From contig CAYTTC010000001.1 in NCBI GenBank assembly GCA_964440525.1, positions 74,057-138,056 on the forward strand: DNA of 64,000 nucleotides, in the 5' to 3' direction. Both the position numbers and the translations under genes were made by a program. Position 1 is the first letter of the stretch, and the number at the start of each line of letters is the position of its first letter. This document shows positions 8,498 to 17,078 of this stretch, one piece after another. Origin of the DNA: DASWJZ01 sp964440525 (GTDB taxonomy: Bacteria; Pseudomonadota; Alphaproteobacteria; Rhizobiales; Afifellaceae). The notes under the pieces were generated by a model that saw only the letters and a program-made list of their open reading frames with translations, was not told where the DNA came from and did not search any database.

Positions 8498-9343
8498 ATG
8501 ACAATCGCCAGAACTGTCCGCGATGCCGCTTTCGCAGCGGCCCTTCTACTGTCCGTCGCCACCCTCGCCCACGCCGCCGGGACAGATGTCCCTGCGCCGG
8601 GACAGAGTCCGAAAATCGACGCCATCAAGGAGCGCGGTGCGCTCAAGGCGGCTGCGATCGGCGAGTTTCCATGGCTGCCGGAAAACACCTCCGGCTCGGG
8701 CCCGCAATTCTCCGGTCCCGCCTGGATACTGGCCGAGGAATACGCCAAGCGTCTCGGCGTGACGATCGAGATCGTACCGGTCAGTCACGAGACGAAGGTG
8801 CCGATCTTGGCGACGGGCGAAGCTGACATCTCCATCGCCCCGCTGGCGGTAACGCCGAAGCGCCAGGAGGTCGTGGATTTCATCGTCTACTCGCGCTCCA
8901 GCCTCTGCATGTTCGGCCTTGCCGATAATCCGAAGCTGAAGGACGTGAAGAGCGTGGATGATCTGAACCGCGAAGGTCTGAGCATGGCGTATTTCACCGG
9001 CACGCCGCCCGAGACCTGGGCCCCGACCCGTTTCCCGAAGGTCGAGATGCACGGCGTCGCCGGCTCGGGCGCCAATGCCCCGATCGAGGAGATCCTCGCC
9101 AAACGCGCCGACTTCGCCACCATCGACAACGTGGCCTGGCCGCAGCTTGAGAAGCAGGTGCCGGGACTGGTCTCGTTTCCGGCCGGCGACGATTGTCTGA
9201 AGAGCACCGAGATGTCGACTGATGTCGGCCTCGCCGTCGACAAAGCGGACCCGGTCTTCCGCGACTGGCTGCAGGCAGTCTATGACGAGATGAAGGATCA
9301 GGTGACGAACGAAGAGCTCACGATCCTGAAGGGCGGCAGCTAA
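8498..9343 (+). CDS. Periplasmic substrate-binding protein, SBP_bac_3 family (module B)
   Basis: Two ATG codons (8495, 8498) follow an AGGGAG at 8486-8491; the second has better spacing and gives 281 residues. A signal peptide with a Leu/Ala-rich core ends near THA-HAA (about residue 26), followed by a mature SBP_bac_3 fold (KAAAIGEFPWLP, EYAKRLGVTIEIVPV, GEADISIAPLAVTPKRQEVVDF). It initiates the plus-strand module B operon. An RNA hairpin follows its stop, which would favour extra binding protein relative to the permeases. Confidence 0.9.
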   Translation: MTIARTVRDAAFAAALLLSVATLAHAAGTDVPAPGQSPKIDAIKERGALKAAAIGEFPWLPENTSGSGPQFSGPAWILAEEYAKRLGVTIEIVPVSHETKVPILATGEADISIAPLAVTPKRQEVVDFIVYSRSSLCMFGLADNPKLKDVKSVDDLNREGLSMAYFTGTPPETWAPTRFPKVEMHGVAGSGANAPIEEILAKRADFATIDNVAWPQLEKQVPGLVSFPAGDDCLKSTEMSTDVGLAVDKADPVFRDWLQAVYDEMKDQVTNEELTILKGGS

Positions 9344-9358
9344 GGCGCCGACTTTTCC

Positions 9359-9382
9359 GGAGGCGGGCCTCGGCCCGCCTCC
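9359..9382 (+). promoter_or_regulatory. Intercistronic hairpin between binding protein and permeases
   Basis: GGAGGCGGGC at 9359-9368 pairs perfectly with GCCCGCCTCC at 9373-9382 around a CTCG loop. It starts 16 bases after the binding-protein stop. Such hairpins downstream of binding-protein genes usually stabilise the 5' mRNA or partly terminate, keeping binding protein in excess. No T tract follows. Confidence 0.6.
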
Positions 9383-9405
9383 ACCGCGCCGTACAACCAG
9401 CCTCC

Positions 9406-10071
9406 ATGACCATCAATCTTCAGCCGATCGCCGACAGCTGGCTGTTCCTCGCACGAGCGCTTGGAATGACGCTGTTCATCAGCGTGCTCTCCACGCTTTT
9501 CGGTTTCGCGATCGGCGTGGTCGTCGGTGGGCTCAGGACCTACGGCGGCCGTGTGGTGAATCATGTGCTCGGCCTCTACGTCGATTCGATGCGGGCGATC
9601 CCGCTCCTCGCGGTGCTCGTCTGGGTCTTCTTCGCCTTCCCCCTGCTCACTGGCCACTCCATCAACGCCGTGACAGCCGGCATTGCCGGGCTGAGCGTTC
9701 ATCTCGGCGCCTATGTCAGCGAGACTGTGCGCGCCGGCCTTATGTCTGTCCGTCGCAACCAGATGCAGGCAGCGCTGGCGCTTGGCATGAGCCGCTTCGA
9801 GGCGTTCCGCACCATCATCCTGCCGCAGGCCTTGATCCGCATGCTGCCCGCGCTTGGCTCGCTCTTCGTCATCGCCATCAAGGACAGCGCCATAGCCTCG
9901 GTCATTGCGGTCCCCGAGTTGTTGCGGCAGACGCAGATCGTCGCCGGCAAGACATATCGGCCCTTCGAGCTCTACACGGCCGCGATGCTGATCTATTTCC
10001 TGCTCTGCTATCCGGTCGCGCGCGGCGTCGATCGCCTCTATCGCCGCGTCGCCCATCTCGGCTCGTCATGA
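9406..10071 (+). CDS. ABC transporter permease, polar amino-acid type (first of pair)
   Basis: A 221-residue inner-membrane permease with the EAA-type loop QAALALGMSRFEAF (about residues 120-133) and around five membrane spans. Unlike module A, this system has two permease genes in tandem, so a heterodimeric channel like HisQM is expected. Its last codons overlap the next gene by four bases (ATGA), showing translational coupling. The ligand is unknown; adjacent enolase-family and SDR enzymes suggest a hydroxylated acid. Confidence 0.9.
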   Translation: MTINLQPIADSWLFLARALGMTLFISVLSTLFGFAIGVVVGGLRTYGGRVVNHVLGLYVDSMRAIPLLAVLVWVFFAFPLLTGHSINAVTAGIAGLSVHLGAYVSETVRAGLMSVRRNQMQAALALGMSRFEAFRTIILPQALIRMLPALGSLFVIAIKDSAIASVIAVPELLRQTQIVAGKTYRPFELYTAAMLIYFLLCYPVARGVDRLYRRVAHLGSS

Positions 10072-10727
10072 TCTTCGACTGGAGCGTCGTGTGGTCGAGC
10101 CTTCCGCGGCTCCTGGGCGGCGCATGGATGACCATATGGCTGACCTTCGTCACCATGGCGCTCGCCATTCCGGGCGGATTGCTCCTGGCGCTGATGCGCC
10201 TCTCGCCCCTCCGTGTGGTTTCCGGCGCCGCGACCGCCTTCGTGGAGTTTTTCCGCGCCACGCCGCTCATCCTGCAGATTTACTGGGTCTATTACGTGCT
10301 GCCGGCTTACTTCGATCTGCAGCTTTCGCAGCTTGCCACCGCAATCGTCGGACTGACCTGCAACATTTCCGCCTTCAACTCGGAGACCTTCCGCTCCGGC
10401 ATCGTCTCGATCCGGCAGGGCCAATGGAACGCCGGCCTCGCGCTCGGTATGCGACGGGCCGGCGTCTTTGCCCGTATTGTCCTTCCGCAGGCGGTGATGC
10501 GTGTGCTTCCTGCGCTCGCCTCGACCTGGGTATCGCTGTTCAAGGACACCTCCCTCGTCGCCATCATCTCGGTTCCTGAACTCTCCTATGTCGCGCTTCA
10601 GTTGAGGGCTGAGACCTACCGCATCCTCGAGGTCCTGACCGCCATGGCGGCTCTCTACTGGCTCATGGGCTATCCGCAGGCAAAGCTCGTCGACTGGATC
10701 CATCACCGTTACCGGGTGGTCGAATGA
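10068..10727 (+). CDS. ABC transporter permease, polar amino-acid type (second of pair)
   Basis: A 219-residue partner permease. The segment FRATPLILQIYWVYYVLP near residues 63-80 and the loop WNAGLALGMRRAGVF (EAA position, about residues 122-136) are characteristic of the HisM/GlnP family. It overlaps both neighbours by four bases (10068-10071 and 10724-10727), so permease, permease and ATPase are made in fixed proportion. Confidence 0.9.
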   Translation: MIFDWSVVWSSLPRLLGGAWMTIWLTFVTMALAIPGGLLLALMRLSPLRVVSGAATAFVEFFRATPLILQIYWVYYVLPAYFDLQLSQLATAIVGLTCNISAFNSETFRSGIVSIRQGQWNAGLALGMRRAGVFARIVLPQAVMRVLPALASTWVSLFKDTSLVAIISVPELSYVALQLRAETYRILEVLTAMAALYWLMGYPQAKLVDWIHHRYRVVE

Positions 10728-11524
10728 GCGAACGCAAGCCGATCCTCGTCTTCGAGAACGTGTCGAAGCGCTACGGCGACATCGTCGCGCTCGACGGCGT
10801 CAGCCTGTCGATTGCGCGTGGCGAGGTGGTGTGCCTGATCGGCCCGTCCGGTTCCGGTAAGTCCACGCTGTTGCGCTGTGCCAACGCGCTCGACCCACTC
10901 GACGGCGGCCGCGTCCTCTTCGAGGGGCGCGAAGTGAAGAGCGCCGATTCCTCCGCTCGCCTCGTCCGCCGGCGGATGGGGATGGTGTTCCAGAATTTCG
11001 AGCTCTTTCCACATCTGACGGTGCTGCAGAACATCACGATCGGGCCGCGGACAGTCCTGAAGCTCGATGCCGCCTCGGCCGAGAAGCGCGCGCGCGCCTT
11101 GCTCGCCAAGGTGCTCCTTTCGGAGAAGGCCGACGTCCATCCCGCCGCGCTTTCCGGCGGCCAGCAGCAGCGAGTGGCGATCACCCGCGCGCTCGCGATG
11201 GAGCCGGCGCTGATGCTCTTCGACGAGCCCACCTCCGCGCTCGACCCGGAGACGATCGGCGAAGTGCTGAGCGTGATGAAGACCCTCGCCGACGAAGGCA
11301 TGACCATGCTCGTCGTGACGCACGAGATGGACTTCGCACGCCGCGTGGCCGACCGCGTCATCGTCTTCGACAGGGGCCGCGTCATCGAAGAGGGCCCGCC
11401 AAAGCAGGTCTTCGAGGCGGCGAAGGTCGCCCGCACACGAGAATTCCTGAACCATCTCGGCTGGCACGGCGAGAGCATCGTCGAAGCCGCGAAAATACTG
11501 GGGAGCGAGAATGACGGACAATAG
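10724..11524 (+). CDS. ABC transporter ATP-binding protein (GlnQ/HisP type, module B)
   Basis: A 266-residue ATPase with Walker A GPSGSGKST, Q-loop VFQNFELFPHLTV, signature LSGGQQQRVAITRAL, Walker B LMLFDEPTSALD and switch region VVTHEMDFAR, all intact. It is a paralogue of the module A ATPase with the canonical DEPTSALD. Its end overlaps the following enolase-family gene by 14 bases in another frame, so importer and catabolic enzyme are one transcript. The extra C-terminal 20 or so residues after the switch are acidic and not conserved in the family. Confidence 0.92.
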   Translation: MSERKPILVFENVSKRYGDIVALDGVSLSIARGEVVCLIGPSGSGKSTLLRCANALDPLDGGRVLFEGREVKSADSSARLVRRRMGMVFQNFELFPHLTVLQNITIGPRTVLKLDAASAEKRARALLAKVLLSEKADVHPAALSGGQQQRVAITRALAMEPALMLFDEPTSALDPETIGEVLSVMKTLADEGMTMLVVTHEMDFARRVADRVIVFDRGRVIEEGPPKQVFEAAKVARTREFLNHLGWHGESIVEAAKILGSENDGQ

Positions 11525-12632
11525 GATCGACCGCGCCGAGGTATTCGTCGTCGCTCCCGATGTGGAGCGCTACACCTGGGCGGAGGGGATGACCGACCAG
11601 TACATGGTCAACGTCATCCTGCGGCTGACGGCGGCGAGCGGCCTGCAGGGCGTCGCCGGCGCGGCGATGATCACCTCGCACGGCTTCGACCGCTCCGCCG
11701 GCGAGGCGCTACGCACCGTGCTGCCCGACGTGATCGGCCAGGATCCGGCCGAGCGCGAGGCGCTCTGGCACCGGATGCGCAATCTCGGGACGCCGATGGT
11801 TCCGCAGGCGCATTCGCTGGTCGACATCGCACTGTGGGACATGGCGGCGCGGCATGCGCATCTGCCGCTCTACCAGCTCCTCGGCGGCACGCGCGAAAAG
11901 ATCCTCTCCTACGCCTCCACCCCCCTCCTCCCCGACAACCAGGCGTATATCGACTATGTCGGGGAGCGACACGCCGAAGGCTTCAAGGCAGTGAAGTTTC
12001 ATTGCTGGTGCGTGCCGAAACGCGATCTGGCGATGTGCGAGGCGGTGCACCGGCATTTCGAGGGCAAGGACCTTGCGCTGATGCTCGATGCCGAGCAGCG
12101 CTACGACCTCCATGGCGCAATTCATGTCGCGCGGCGCCTCGGCGAACTCGGCTTCCGTTGGTTCGAAGCGCCGCTCGTCGACACCGATATCGACGGCTAC
12201 CGGGAGATAAAGCGCTCGAGCACCGTCCCGGTCATCGCGGCAGGCAACACCTGGCTCGACCTGCAGATGCTGGCGCAGGCGATCAAGCTCGACTGCTGGA
12301 GCTCGCTCCGAGTCGACGCCACCATCTGCGGCGGCATTACGCCGATCCGGAAGATCATGGCGCTCGCCGAAGCGCACGGTATGAATGTCGAGGTCCAGTG
12401 CTGGGGCTATACGCTGACGCAGGCGGCCAATCTGCACGTCATGCTCGCCTACAGGAACTGCACCTATTTCGAGCAGCCGGTCCCCTACCCGGCGTTCGAA
12501 TACGGCGCCAGCGATGTGATCCGCACGGACCGGGAAGGCTACGTCCATGCCCCGCCCGGCGACGGGCTCGGGATCGGTCTCGATTGGAAAGCGATCGAGG
12601 CCGCTTCCATCCTGAAATTCGAAATTCGTTGA
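11511..12632 (+). CDS. Enolase superfamily protein with altered active-site residues
   Basis: A 373-residue protein with an N-terminal capping domain and a C-terminal barrel of the mandelate racemase/muconate lactonizing group. The Lys in VKFH (K162, followed by H164), metal ligands D193 (MLDAEQ) and E219 (FEAPL) and D269 (RVDATICGG) are present. The third metal ligand, normally Glu, is Asn (N246 in AAGN), and the usual catalytic His after the seventh strand is replaced by QCW (296-298). It could be a divergent dehydratase using Lys162/His164 chemistry or a non-canonical member. It overlaps the ATPase gene and is followed closely by the SDR. Confidence 0.82.
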   Translation: MTDNRIDRAEVFVVAPDVERYTWAEGMTDQYMVNVILRLTAASGLQGVAGAAMITSHGFDRSAGEALRTVLPDVIGQDPAEREALWHRMRNLGTPMVPQAHSLVDIALWDMAARHAHLPLYQLLGGTREKILSYASTPLLPDNQAYIDYVGERHAEGFKAVKFHCWCVPKRDLAMCEAVHRHFEGKDLALMLDAEQRYDLHGAIHVARRLGELGFRWFEAPLVDTDIDGYREIKRSSTVPVIAAGNTWLDLQMLAQAIKLDCWSSLRVDATICGGITPIRKIMALAEAHGMNVEVQCWGYTLTQAANLHVMLAYRNCTYFEQPVPYPAFEYGASDVIRTDREGYVHAPPGDGLGIGLDWKAIEAASILKFEIR

Positions 12633-12640
12633 GAGCGTCG

Positions 12641-13405
12641 ATGAGCGTACGTCTACAGGGCAAACGAGCGCTGATCTACGGCGGCGGCACGGGCATCGGC
12701 TTCGCTTGCGCCGAAGCGATGGCGCGCGAAGGTGCGTCCGTCTTCATCTCGAGCCGCCGGGCCGAGGTGCTGCGCGAGGCGACATCGAAGCTTGCATCGA
12801 TCGGCAAGGCAGGCTTCGAAGCCGGCGACGCGACATCGGCGCAGGACGTCCAGCGCGTCACCGCCGCGGCAAGCGCGTTCATGAACGGACTGGACACGAT
12901 CGTCGTAAGCGCGGGCGCCGGAGGCAGGACGCCGGTCTTCGACACCGAGCCTGCGGAGTTCCAGCGAATCGTGGACCACACGCTCCGCCCGGCCTTTTTC
13001 GCTGTCCGCTACGCCTGCCCGGATCTTCTGGCCGCAGGCAAAGCGTCGGTCATCGTCATCTCATCGATGCTGGGCCTCGTCGGTCAACGCGAACGCCTCG
13101 CCTATTGCGGGGCCAAAGCAGGCGTCATCGGAATGGTGAGGGCCATGGCGCTTGACCTTGCCGACAAGGGCGTAAGGGTGAATGCGATGTGTCCTGGGTT
13201 CGTCGAGACACCCCTTGCCATTGAAGTAACGCGCCTTGAACGAGATCCAGAGGCCGCGCTTCAAGCCAAGCGGCTCATGCATCCGGTGCCCCGCGCCGGA
13301 ACGCTTGAGGAAATGGGCGAGCTCGCGGTCTATCTCGCCTCCGACCTGGCGGCGTTCCTCACAGGCCAGGCCATCGCGATCGATGGGGGTTTCACGATCC
13401 GCTAG
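12641..13405 (+). CDS. Short-chain dehydrogenase/reductase
   Basis: A 254-residue classical SDR. Near the N-terminus is the cofactor motif GGGTGIG, then SSRR after the second strand (suggesting NADP preference), SAGAGG replacing NNAG, catalytic Ser in ISSMLG, and the YCGAK Tyr-Lys pair, with PGFVETPL near the end. It starts eight bases after the enolase-family stop and is the last gene of module B. It likely oxidises or reduces a hydroxy/keto intermediate made by its neighbours. Confidence 0.9.
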   Translation: MSVRLQGKRALIYGGGTGIGFACAEAMAREGASVFISSRRAEVLREATSKLASIGKAGFEAGDATSAQDVQRVTAAASAFMNGLDTIVVSAGAGGRTPVFDTEPAEFQRIVDHTLRPAFFAVRYACPDLLAAGKASVIVISSMLGLVGQRERLAYCGAKAGVIGMVRAMALDLADKGVRVNAMCPGFVETPLAIEVTRLERDPEAALQAKRLMHPVPRAGTLEEMGELAVYLASDLAAFLTGQAIAIDGGFTIR

Positions 13406-13829
13406 GGACTGCTGTGTTTCTCTCCGGGTCGAACGGCGCAAGGGGTCGAGCGGCGAAGCCTTGTTGTCGACCAGAGAGGCGATGAACGCGTTGAGCCAGG
13501 GCAAGCGTCCAGCCGAGCGGACCGTGTTCGGTATTCACCAGAAGGCTTGCGAGGCGGGTCCGGCCGACCAGCGGGCGCCCGCTCGGCGTCAGAGGGCGCA
13601 AGCCGGTCCAATGCTTGATGTCGCCTTTTGGATGATGGGGCAGGATCGCCGCGAGGCTGTTCACGAGCATCCGCGCCCCGCGCCGCGTTGAGCGAAGTGT
13701 CGAGACCATGAATTCAACCGTCCCGGCCATGCGCAGGGTTTCCACGAGCGGGCGACCGCGACTATAAGCGCCAGGGGACAGGTGCGCGGGGCACCGCACT
13801 TCGAACCGGTTCAAGAGCGGACTCTGCAT
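13392..13829 (-). pseudogene. C-terminal remnant of a D-amino-acid dehydrogenase (DadA/DAO family)
   Basis: The minus strand encodes about 145 residues that read like the C-terminal third of a DAO/DadA flavoenzyme: LRMAGTVEF, HWTGLRPLTPSGRPLVGRT, LLVNTEHGPLGWTLALA and a final PLAPFDPER. In intact enzymes the substrate/FAD end reads NTGHG, here NTEHG. The FAD-binding N-terminal two thirds is missing, and the sequence upstream (13830-14118) has no continuation. The remnant overlaps the SDR end by 14 bases. It is a decayed gene beside a tRNA scar, which fits insertion or deletion at a mobile-element junction. Confidence 0.7.
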
Positions 13830-14118
13830 ACCTATCCGAACCGCGCGTCTATGGGTTCACAGCCTAGTTTGACTGCGACGAAACGCGCGACGGGTGGCCC
13901 ACGACGTCACCGCCGCGATAACGGAACGATCCAGGCCGAAAATCAATGAGCGACCCTAAGAGAAGCCCCGGCGGGTGCCGTTGTACCATCATGGTACCTG
14001 ACCCGCGGGAACCAGCGTTTCCGCAAGGGCGAACTTGGGACACGCAAGCACTTGATGTACTTTACGCCGAGTGTTTTCGGGGCCGTCCGGGCACTTGCGG
14101 GAGGAGGGAGTCCGAGAA
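13830..14118. other. Gene-free stretch between the dadA remnant and the tRNA-Phe fragment
   Basis: No credible coding region is seen. The only structure is a short perfect inverted repeat, GTACCAT-C-ATGGTAC at 13983-13997. Open frames here are short and look like neither neighbouring genes nor known families. Confidence 0.5.
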
Positions 14119-14163
14119 CTGAAAATCCGCGTGTCGGTGGTTCAAATCCGCCCCTGGGCACCA
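14119..14163 (+). other. 3' half of a tRNA-Phe(GAA) gene; likely attachment-site scar
   Basis: The sequence matches the 3' half of tRNA-Phe: anticodon loop CTGAAAA (GAA at 14121-14123), the 3' anticodon strand, variable loop GTGTC, a T arm (GGTGG-TTCAAAT-CCGCC, 14136-14152), acceptor strand CCTGGGC, discriminator A and encoded CCA (14161-14163). The expected 5' acceptor GCCCAGG, D arm and 5' anticodon strand are absent upstream, so it is not a functional tRNA. A tRNA 3' end cut at the anticodon loop is the classic product of tyrosine-recombinase integration. The antisense frame here (starting MVPRGGFEPPTRGFS) is the well-known spurious translation of tRNA 3' ends. Confidence 0.75.
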
Positions 14164-14283
14164 ATTCTCCCGACCGCTTGCGGGTTTGCTTTTGCGGCTC
14201 GGTCGTTCAAGAGAGTGGCCGCTTTGCGCCAGAAGCGGACATGCCCGCAGTCGCAGAATGCCTGCTGCAACCTAAGCTCGGGG

Positions 14284-15492
14284 CTAGGAAGCTCGCCCCC
14301 GTCGACGGCTTAGCTGGTCCAACGCTACGGCCGCGAGAAGGACCACGCCCCGCGCTGTGTCCTGGTAGAATGTCGGGACGTTCATCAGGCTCATGCCATT
14401 GTTCAGGCTGCCCATGAGGAGCGCGCCCAGGAGCGCGCCGAGAACCCGGCCGCGGCCGCCTGAGAGAGACGTGCCGCCGATGATCGCCGCGGCGATCGCG
14501 TCGAGCTCCAGGAACAGACCGGCGGTTCCGCCGATGGCGCCGCTGACGCGGGCGGTGAGCGCAACACCGGTGATCCCGTAGGCCAGCCCGGCGATGACGA
14601 AATTCCAGAAGATCGTGCGTTTGAGGTCGATGCCGGAAAGGCGTGCAGCCTCCGGGTTTCCGCCGATCGCATAGAGCTGCGCTCCGAACCTCGTCCGGCG
14701 CATGAGGAACTCGGCGGCGATCGCGCAGATCGCCACAAGCAGAACGAGATAGGGAATGCCCTGCCGCAAGACGATCCAGACGGCGATCGCCGCGGCGATC
14801 GACGGAGGCAACAGCGCGCGCACCAGCGCGGTCTCGAAATTGTCGAGGACACCGAGGGCTCGCGCCCGCCGCATCTCTGCAATGCGGAGCGCCGCATAGA
14901 GGACGAGCGCCGCGACGACGACCAGGATGGAGGGAACCGGCGGAAGGAAGCCCGTGGCGAGGCCCTTGAGCGATTTCGGCAGAGGCGCGACCGTCGCGCC
15001 ATTGGTGGCGATCATGGCGATGCCGCGGAAATAGAGCATCCCGGCAAGCGTCACGATGAAGGAGGAGACCCCGATCCGGGTCACCCAAAAGCCCTGCCAG
15101 GCGCCCATGAGCAAGCCGCCGCAGATGGAAATGAGCACGGCCAGAAACGGATTTACGTCATGCTTGACGGTGAGGACGGCGAGGATCACGCCGACCAGCG
15201 CCACGGCCGAGCCAACGGACAGGTCGAAATTGCGCGTGACGATCAGCATTACGGCGCTGATTGCCGCGAGGCTGACGATGGACGTCTGCAGCGCGAGAAG
15301 AACGAGGTTGCGCTGCGTCAGAAACGTTCCGTCCGTGGCGTAGTAGAAGAACAGCCACACGCCGGCGAGCACGATGAGGAGCATCGAATCGCGGAGCGCG
15401 GAGACGCGCGCGAACCGCGACAGCAACGATCCGCGCTCCGCGTCTCCAGCCGGCAGAACAGGGTGAGCGACGCCAGCGCCGGGTTCAGGCAT
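14284..15492 (-). CDS. ABC sugar transporter permease (XylH/RbsC type)
   Basis: A 402-residue permease of the BPD_transp_2 family that forms the membrane channel of monosaccharide importers. About ten hydrophobic segments are visible. The family marker TRNFDLSVGSAVALVG lies near residues 106-121 and GGTSLSGGRG near residue 343. The length, with a large central loop, is nearer XylH than RbsC (about 320). It is the last gene of a minus-strand operon SBP-ATPase-permease and overlaps the ATPase by eight bases. Confidence 0.92.
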   Translation of the reverse strand: MPEPGAGVAHPVLPAGDAERGSLLSRFARVSALRDSMLLIVLAGVWLFFYYATDGTFLTQRNLVLLALQTSIVSLAAISAVMLIVTRNFDLSVGSAVALVGVILAVLTVKHDVNPFLAVLISICGGLLMGAWQGFWVTRIGVSSFIVTLAGMLYFRGIAMIATNGATVAPLPKSLKGLATGFLPPVPSILVVVAALVLYAALRIAEMRRARALGVLDNFETALVRALLPPSIAAAIAVWIVLRQGIPYLVLLVAICAIAAEFLMRRTRFGAQLYAIGGNPEAARLSGIDLKRTIFWNFVIAGLAYGITGVALTARVSGAIGGTAGLFLELDAIAAAIIGGTSLSGGRGRVLGALLGALLMGSLNNGMSLMNVPTFYQDTARGVVLLAAVALDQLSRRRGRAS

Positions 15493-17050
15493 CGGCCGCC
15501 ATCCGCAACAGCTCCCTTTCGTTCAGCGCGTTCCCGCTCACCTCGCCGACCCTTCGTCCATGCCGCATGACGATAACGCGGTCGCAGATGTCGACAAGCT
15601 CCTCGGCATCGGTGGAAGCAACGAGGATCGCCTGTCCCGCAGCGCTCAGGTCGGACCAGATGCGTTTGATCTCGCCGCGGGCCCCGACATCCACTCCGCG
15701 CGTCGGGTCGATCAGAACGAGGATGCGCGACCCGGCGGCAAGCCAGCGCGCGACCTGGATTTTTTGCTGGTTGCCGCCGGAGAGCGTGCCCACCTCGGCG
15801 TCGATCGACGCGGCCTTGATGTTCAGCAGGGTTACCTGGTCGGCCGCCATGCGGCGAGCGTCGGAAATGTCGAGAACGCCGCGACGCGAAACCTTGTCGA
15901 GACTGGCGAGGCCGATATTGGCAGCGACCGATTGCTCCTGCATCAGGCAGTCGCGGCGATCCTGCGCCATCAGGCCGAGCCCGAGGCGAACGGCATCGCG
16001 CGGACTGTTGATGACGACCCGATTGCCTTCGATCGAAATGTCGCATTCGGACTTGCCGAACCAGGCGCCGTAGATGGCGAGAGCGGCTTCGATGCAGCCG
16101 GCGCCGAGCAGGCCGAAAAGTCCGACGATCTCGCCCTTGTGCACGGTGACGTCCAGACGATCGACCCTGAGGCGGGTTGCCCCCGCCTCGCCGAAGACGG
16201 TGAGGCCGCGCACTTCGAGGGCGGGCTCGGTGCGCGTTTGCACGGGGGGGCGCGTAGTCACCCCGGCAATGTCGCCGACCATTTCCGAGACGACCTCCTG
16301 GCGCGAAACGTCGCGCGTCACGTGATCGCCGCGGATGCGGCCGTCGCGCATGACCACGATGCGATCGGAAATCGCAAAAACCTCGGCGAGGCGGTGCGAT
16401 ACGAAGATGATGGCGACGCCGCGCGCCCTGAGCGCCCGCATATGGGCGAAGAGCCGCAAGGATTCGTTTTCCGTCAGCGCCGCGGTCGGCTCGTCGAGGA
16501 TCAGGAGGCGGACATTCTTGGATAGTGCGCGGGCGATCAGAACGAGCTGCTGGGTCGCCAGATCGAGCGCCGACATCGCAACCGCCGGATCGATGTCGAG
16601 ATCGAAATCCTCAAGCGCGGCGCGCGCGATCGCGAGCCGCTTCGGCACATCGATCATGCCCCAGCGCATCGGCTCGGCATTGAGACAAATGTTCTCGGCG
16701 ACGCTCAGATCCGGCACCACGTTCACTTCCTGGGGGACGAGCGCAACGCCAGCCCGCTCCGCGTCGGCGGTGCTCGCGGGCTGAAACGCCTGTCCGGCGA
16801 ACTCGATGTCGCCAGAGTAGCTGCCGGCGGGATGCGCCCCCGCCAGGATCTGGATGAGCGTCGACTTGCCGGCGCCGTTTGCACCAAGCAGCGCCATGAC
16901 CTCGCCGGGCGAGATCGACAGGCTGACATCAGCCAACGCGCGGACGCCGGGAAAATCCTTGATGATGTGAGCCACGCGGACAATCGGCGCGGCGACCGCG
17001 CGGGCGGCGCTTGACGCCGGCCGCGCATCCAGTTCAGGGCCCAAAATCAA
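15485..17050 (-). CDS. ABC sugar transporter ATPase, two NBDs (XylG/MglA type)
   Basis: A 521-residue fused double ATPase. The first domain has Walker A GANGAGKSTL and Walker B LLILDEPTAALT. Its signature region is degenerate (DLATQQLVLIARAL). The second domain has the usual degenerate Walker A (FGLLGAGCIEA) but a good signature, LSGGNQQKIQVARWL. Its Walker B reads LVLIDPTRGVD, so the Asp-Glu pair is shifted and the catalytic Glu is Asp. Asymmetric sites are normal in this family. It partners the XylH-like permease downstream and the binding protein upstream. Confidence 0.93.
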   Translation of the reverse strand: MILGPELDARPASSAARAVAAPIVRVAHIIKDFPGVRALADVSLSISPGEVMALLGANGAGKSTLIQILAGAHPAGSYSGDIEFAGQAFQPASTADAERAGVALVPQEVNVVPDLSVAENICLNAEPMRWGMIDVPKRLAIARAALEDFDLDIDPAVAMSALDLATQQLVLIARALSKNVRLLILDEPTAALTENESLRLFAHMRALRARGVAIIFVSHRLAEVFAISDRIVVMRDGRIRGDHVTRDVSRQEVVSEMVGDIAGVTTRPPVQTRTEPALEVRGLTVFGEAGATRLRVDRLDVTVHKGEIVGLFGLLGAGCIEAALAIYGAWFGKSECDISIEGNRVVINSPRDAVRLGLGLMAQDRRDCLMQEQSVAANIGLASLDKVSRRGVLDISDARRMAADQVTLLNIKAASIDAEVGTLSGGNQQKIQVARWLAAGSRILVLIDPTRGVDVGARGEIKRIWSDLSAAGQAILVASTDAEELVDICDRVIVMRHGRRVGEVSGNALNERELLRMAADA

Positions 17051-17078
17051 TCCATAAGAGCAGATTGGAGCCTAACTT

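Noticed and set aside
13943..14164. Minus-strand open frame starting MVPRGGFEPPTRGFS
   Set aside because: It is the antisense of a tRNA 3' end, a known source of spurious protein calls.
14219..14238. CCGCTT...AAGCGG inverted repeat downstream of the tRNA fragment
   Set aside because: Only six paired bases; it may belong to a dispersed repeat but cannot be supported without a genome search.
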